A program made the position numbers and the translations under genes. The notes under the pieces were generated by a model. It saw only the letters and a list, made by a program, of their open reading frames with translations. It was not told where the DNA came from and did not search any database. A stretch of 64,000 nt of DNA, from NCBI GenBank assembly GCA_022316685.1, contig JAKJHU010000026.1:1744001-1808000 (forward strand). Reading direction: 5' to 3'. Positions 61,364-64,000 of the stretch are shown in pieces; the first letter of the stretch is position 1, and each line of letters begins with the position of its first letter. This DNA is from Progne subis subis. Its lineage: Eukaryota > Chordata > Aves > Passeriformes > Hirundinidae.

Positions 61364-63300
61364 CCCCCAAGTCTGTATGAAGCCTAGGATCTCCTTAGAT
61401 GTGACCTCCACAGGTCCTTATTTTCTCTCCTCAGTGGCTATTTTGTCTAGAAAATCGAATATTCAGCCTAAATATAACAGCTCAGGGGTGAGCTATGCCA
61501 CTTGAATAGCTACGGGCAGTAATTCCCAGTCTTACCCTGTGGCCTACATTCCTGTGCAGAAGTGGATAGGAATGTCAGTGATTTATGTTCCATGATCAGG
61601 CCAAGCAGAGCATTTCTCACAGTTGTTTTAAATGATGGCTGTTTACATTTATATCATGCCGTTTGATTCTTTGCCTTTCCGGAGAAGTTAGCTGAAAACT
61701 GAAAACAATGGTAACAGGTAACCTGTGGAGGACAAAGGGCTTTTTGTTTAAAAATAGAGAGTGCGAATGCTAATTTTGATCCCAAGATATGTTTCTGGCA
61801 GAGTAAGTTAGCCCAAATGCTGCTGTGTTTTTCCTTAGTACGGGTACTTAGACATCTTAATTCTATCCTTCATAGTGTCAAACAATATCTGGAAGAAGCA
61901 TAATAAACAGGGAAATGTGTCAAACATTTTATTTTTTTTTAATAACAGCATTAATTTTAGAAAACACTTTGGGCGAACTCTAAAACAGGCACAGTTGTGA
62001 GGAAACCATCAATATAATTTGTGTTTTTGCAATGGGAAAAAGAGACAAAACCACAAAACTGGAGGTTTTTAGTATGAATTATCACTCCCATGTCATCTTT
62101 AACTATTACAGGTTAAAGAAAGAAGATAACTGATTACTGACAAATCTCTGTGAATTAAATCATTGGTTTCAGAGGGTTGTATTCCCATGATTTAATTGGG
62201 CATTTTGCATTTAAGTCATTGTGGCAACCATATTTACTTCAGCACCCCATCTTCTGAACGTCGGGCACTGAACTGAGCTGAGGCTGCCCTGCACGACCGT
62301 GATGTGGGAGCAGCTCCCTTTGTCCAGCTGCAGCATGGAGCTGCAGTCAGGAGAAGCACACGCTGGTTGGCTCCTGGGCAATGTGCCATTTTTCTCCTGC
62401 TGCAAGGCTCACAAACAAAGTTGGCTGGTGGCCTGATCAACTGCATTCAGCCTGTGTCACTGAAGAGCCAAAGAGAGTGTATGCATTGCATTTTTCGGCA
62501 TGAAATGTAACAGGTAAGGAATAGTTTTTACAAAAATGTTTAGTTTCTTTTTATGATTTTGGGAATACTGGTACATATGACTTCTGCGTCAGGTGGTTGG
62601 GGTCCTAGTGACCTGAGTGCTGGCCCAGCATAGATGACTCTGAACAAACAAACAAAAACTCTTCTTAGCTTGAGACCTACTTAGTGTAGTTCTTGCAGGT
62701 CCAGCCAGCTCCCTCTATGCATCAGTGCAGGATTCATGACAAGAAGTCTCTGTAAACATCACAAGATTTCTGTCCTGCGTTTTGAACTGTAATAGCTACA
62801 CCTGCTCCCCACACACACTGACTCAGTGAATTGATAGAAACTGCTTAGTTTCAAAAATATGAATCTGCATACAATACTGAAGACAGTAAAAACTTTCAAA
62901 ACTGTGTATTTCTAATCTCCTTTGCTTGGGGTGAAGTGGATTTGTGAAGTCTTTGGCACAGGGTTTGTGTTTTTTTGTGTCATGCCTCGCACAACTTGAT
63001 AGGCTCAGTCAAGCAGTAACGTAGGTGTAATCTAGTAGTAGAGGTTGATTTCACTCCACATGATTCATGTCCCTGATTTGAGGCCTGAGAAAAACTGCAT
63101 CCCGTTCATGAGCTAAAATTCATGTCCTGCTTTTCTCTTTGCTCAAGGCAAAAAAACCCTTTATAGTTTTCCAGTTGGATCATGTCCAATCCAGCTGCTA
63201 CAGTCAAAAAATATCAGTATCTGGGTAAAGTAGAGGTAAGTATATTTCATAGTGAAAGTCAAAGAAAATTAAATGAGAAGTTACTCCTTCCAATTGTTTT
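61364..63300. other. Non-coding sequence
   Basis: No gene recognised. A GC-richer patch lies at about 62250-62410, with short frames on both strands and no known domain. Confidence 0.45.
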
Positions 63301-63307
63301 GGTGGTT

Positions 63308-63343
63308 TTTTTTTTTTTTGTTTGATTGTTTGTTTGTTTGTTT
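63308..63343. repeat. Poly(T) followed by (TTTG)n
   Basis: A T-run from 63308 passes into four to five TTTG-type units ending at about 63343. The reverse complement resembles the C/A tract at the end of the window. Confidence 0.9.
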
Positions 63344-63922
63344 TCCCCCTATAAGTGAAAGATACATTCTTCATTTTCCCCAAGCAAATCTCTTTGTAGA
63401 TTTTTTTTGTGACTTTGGCTGTGAGAGAGATGCAAATTTTTGCTTGTCTCACTATTGTTAATTTTGGCTGATAGTTACATTTATTCAAATGTAATAGTGT
63501 GTGATTACAAGCAGAACAATGCCTTTGCAATACCTATTTTATATCTCCTGGAATCTGGTGACCTTCGTGCAGGTGTCTTCTTTCTGGAGTTGTGGGGACA
63601 GGGCACTGATCCTGCAGCTCTGACCGCAGTGCTGTATGACTACATAACCTGACCTTGTGGCTCTGCTGAATCCTTTCTATTGGGGAGATTGAATGGGGTT
63701 TTTTGCCATTTCCTTCACTCCATTACAACATTGATGCTTTTGCCAGGGCTTACACGTTCTTGCCTCTTTCCTCCTGCCAGTTCATTTTGGCCCTATTGTC
63801 CCATTGTTGAGACTCATTGTCCTTCTGCGTAGCCCTATCTGCAATGTCAGATTTTTGTCCAGTTCTCTCTCAGCTCCTAACCGTGAGCCTCGCATATGTA
63901 AAGGGGAACAGGTCTCATCCTT
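63344..63922. other. Non-coding sequence before the terminal tract
   Basis: No gene or repeat recognised. There is no AATAAA close to the A-rich tract that follows, so it does not look like a standard retrocopy 3' end. Confidence 0.45.
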
Positions 63923-64000
63923 AAAAAAAAAACCAAAACCAAACCAAACCAAAACAACAACAAACAAACAAAAACAAACAAACAAACAAAAAACCCCCCA
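63923..64000. repeat. C/A-only tract at the window end
   Basis: All bases from 63923 to 64000 are A or C on the plus strand: an A10 run, then (AAAACC)/(AAACC) units, then (AAAC)n, ending in A6C6A. It is cut by the window edge. The minus-strand frame over it (63782-63985) is spurious. Confidence 0.95.

Noticed and set aside
61002..61411. Overlapping frames of 112-129 codons on both strands
   Set aside because: GC-rich DNA lacks stops in all frames; no domain is recognisable, and some frames include a poly-Lys run from the T27 tract.
1..64000. CRISPR arrays, operons or bacterial defence systems
   Set aside because: No regularly spaced direct repeats or gene-dense operons; composition and repeats are those of a vertebrate nuclear genome.

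Overview
This window reads as a stretch of bird nuclear DNA, most likely from a songbird (Passeriformes), with no recognisable host protein-coding exon. The bird call rests on at least eight fragments of CR1 LINEs in both orientations, several avian-type endogenous retrovirus LTRs, and one SINE with a tRNA-Ile-like head and a CR1-like tail, the layout of the SINE described from zebra finch (TguSINE1). Most of the window is AT-rich, CpG-poor sequence typical of a long intron or an intergenic desert. The longest open frames (up to 188 codons) are antisense to CR1, run through simple repeats, or have no recognisable domain.

Layout. 0.8-2.1 kb: a CR1 on the minus strand with decayed reverse transcriptase. 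3.7-5.0 kb: one copy of an unclassified dispersed repeat, an AT-rich block and a (TG)n tract. 6.36-6.75 kb: a CpG-rich island without a recognised gene. 8.0 kb: a short solo LTR. 9.4-10.9 kb: a long LTR on the minus strand. 11-15.7 kb: AT-rich unique DNA with a (TA)16 tract. 15.7-16.8 kb: a plus-strand CR1 split by a ~530-bp LTR. 19.2-20.2 kb: a minus-strand CR1 3' end abutting a minus-strand ERV LTR. 20.9-23.4 kb: three plus-strand CR1 pieces in shuffled order (3' end, RT, then ORF1 esterase/endonuclease). 26.3-26.6 kb: a G12/(GA)8 tract and a 147-nt tract made only of G and T. 35.0-35.2 kb: a CR1 tail and the tRNA-Ile-type SINE. 38.7-39.3 kb: a minus-strand CR1 RT fragment. 42.6-43.5 kb: an LTR with CCAAT, TATA and poly(A) signals in order. 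44.6-45.3 kb: the second copy of the dispersed repeat. 46.3-47.3 kb: a GC-rich segment with internal duplication. 47.3-61 kb: unique AT-rich DNA. 61.06-61.36 kb: a GC/CpG-rich block ending in T27. The last 78 bases are a C/A-only tract.

The elements do not form a pathway. They are independent insertions of different ages, some nested, so the window mainly records retrotransposition history. The features most likely to matter to the host are the CpG island near 6.4 kb, the GC-rich blocks near 46.3-47.3 and 61.1 kb, and a few unique segments that could be conserved non-coding elements. I saw no new multi-gene system. All family assignments come from recognising sequence patterns by eye; no database search was run.
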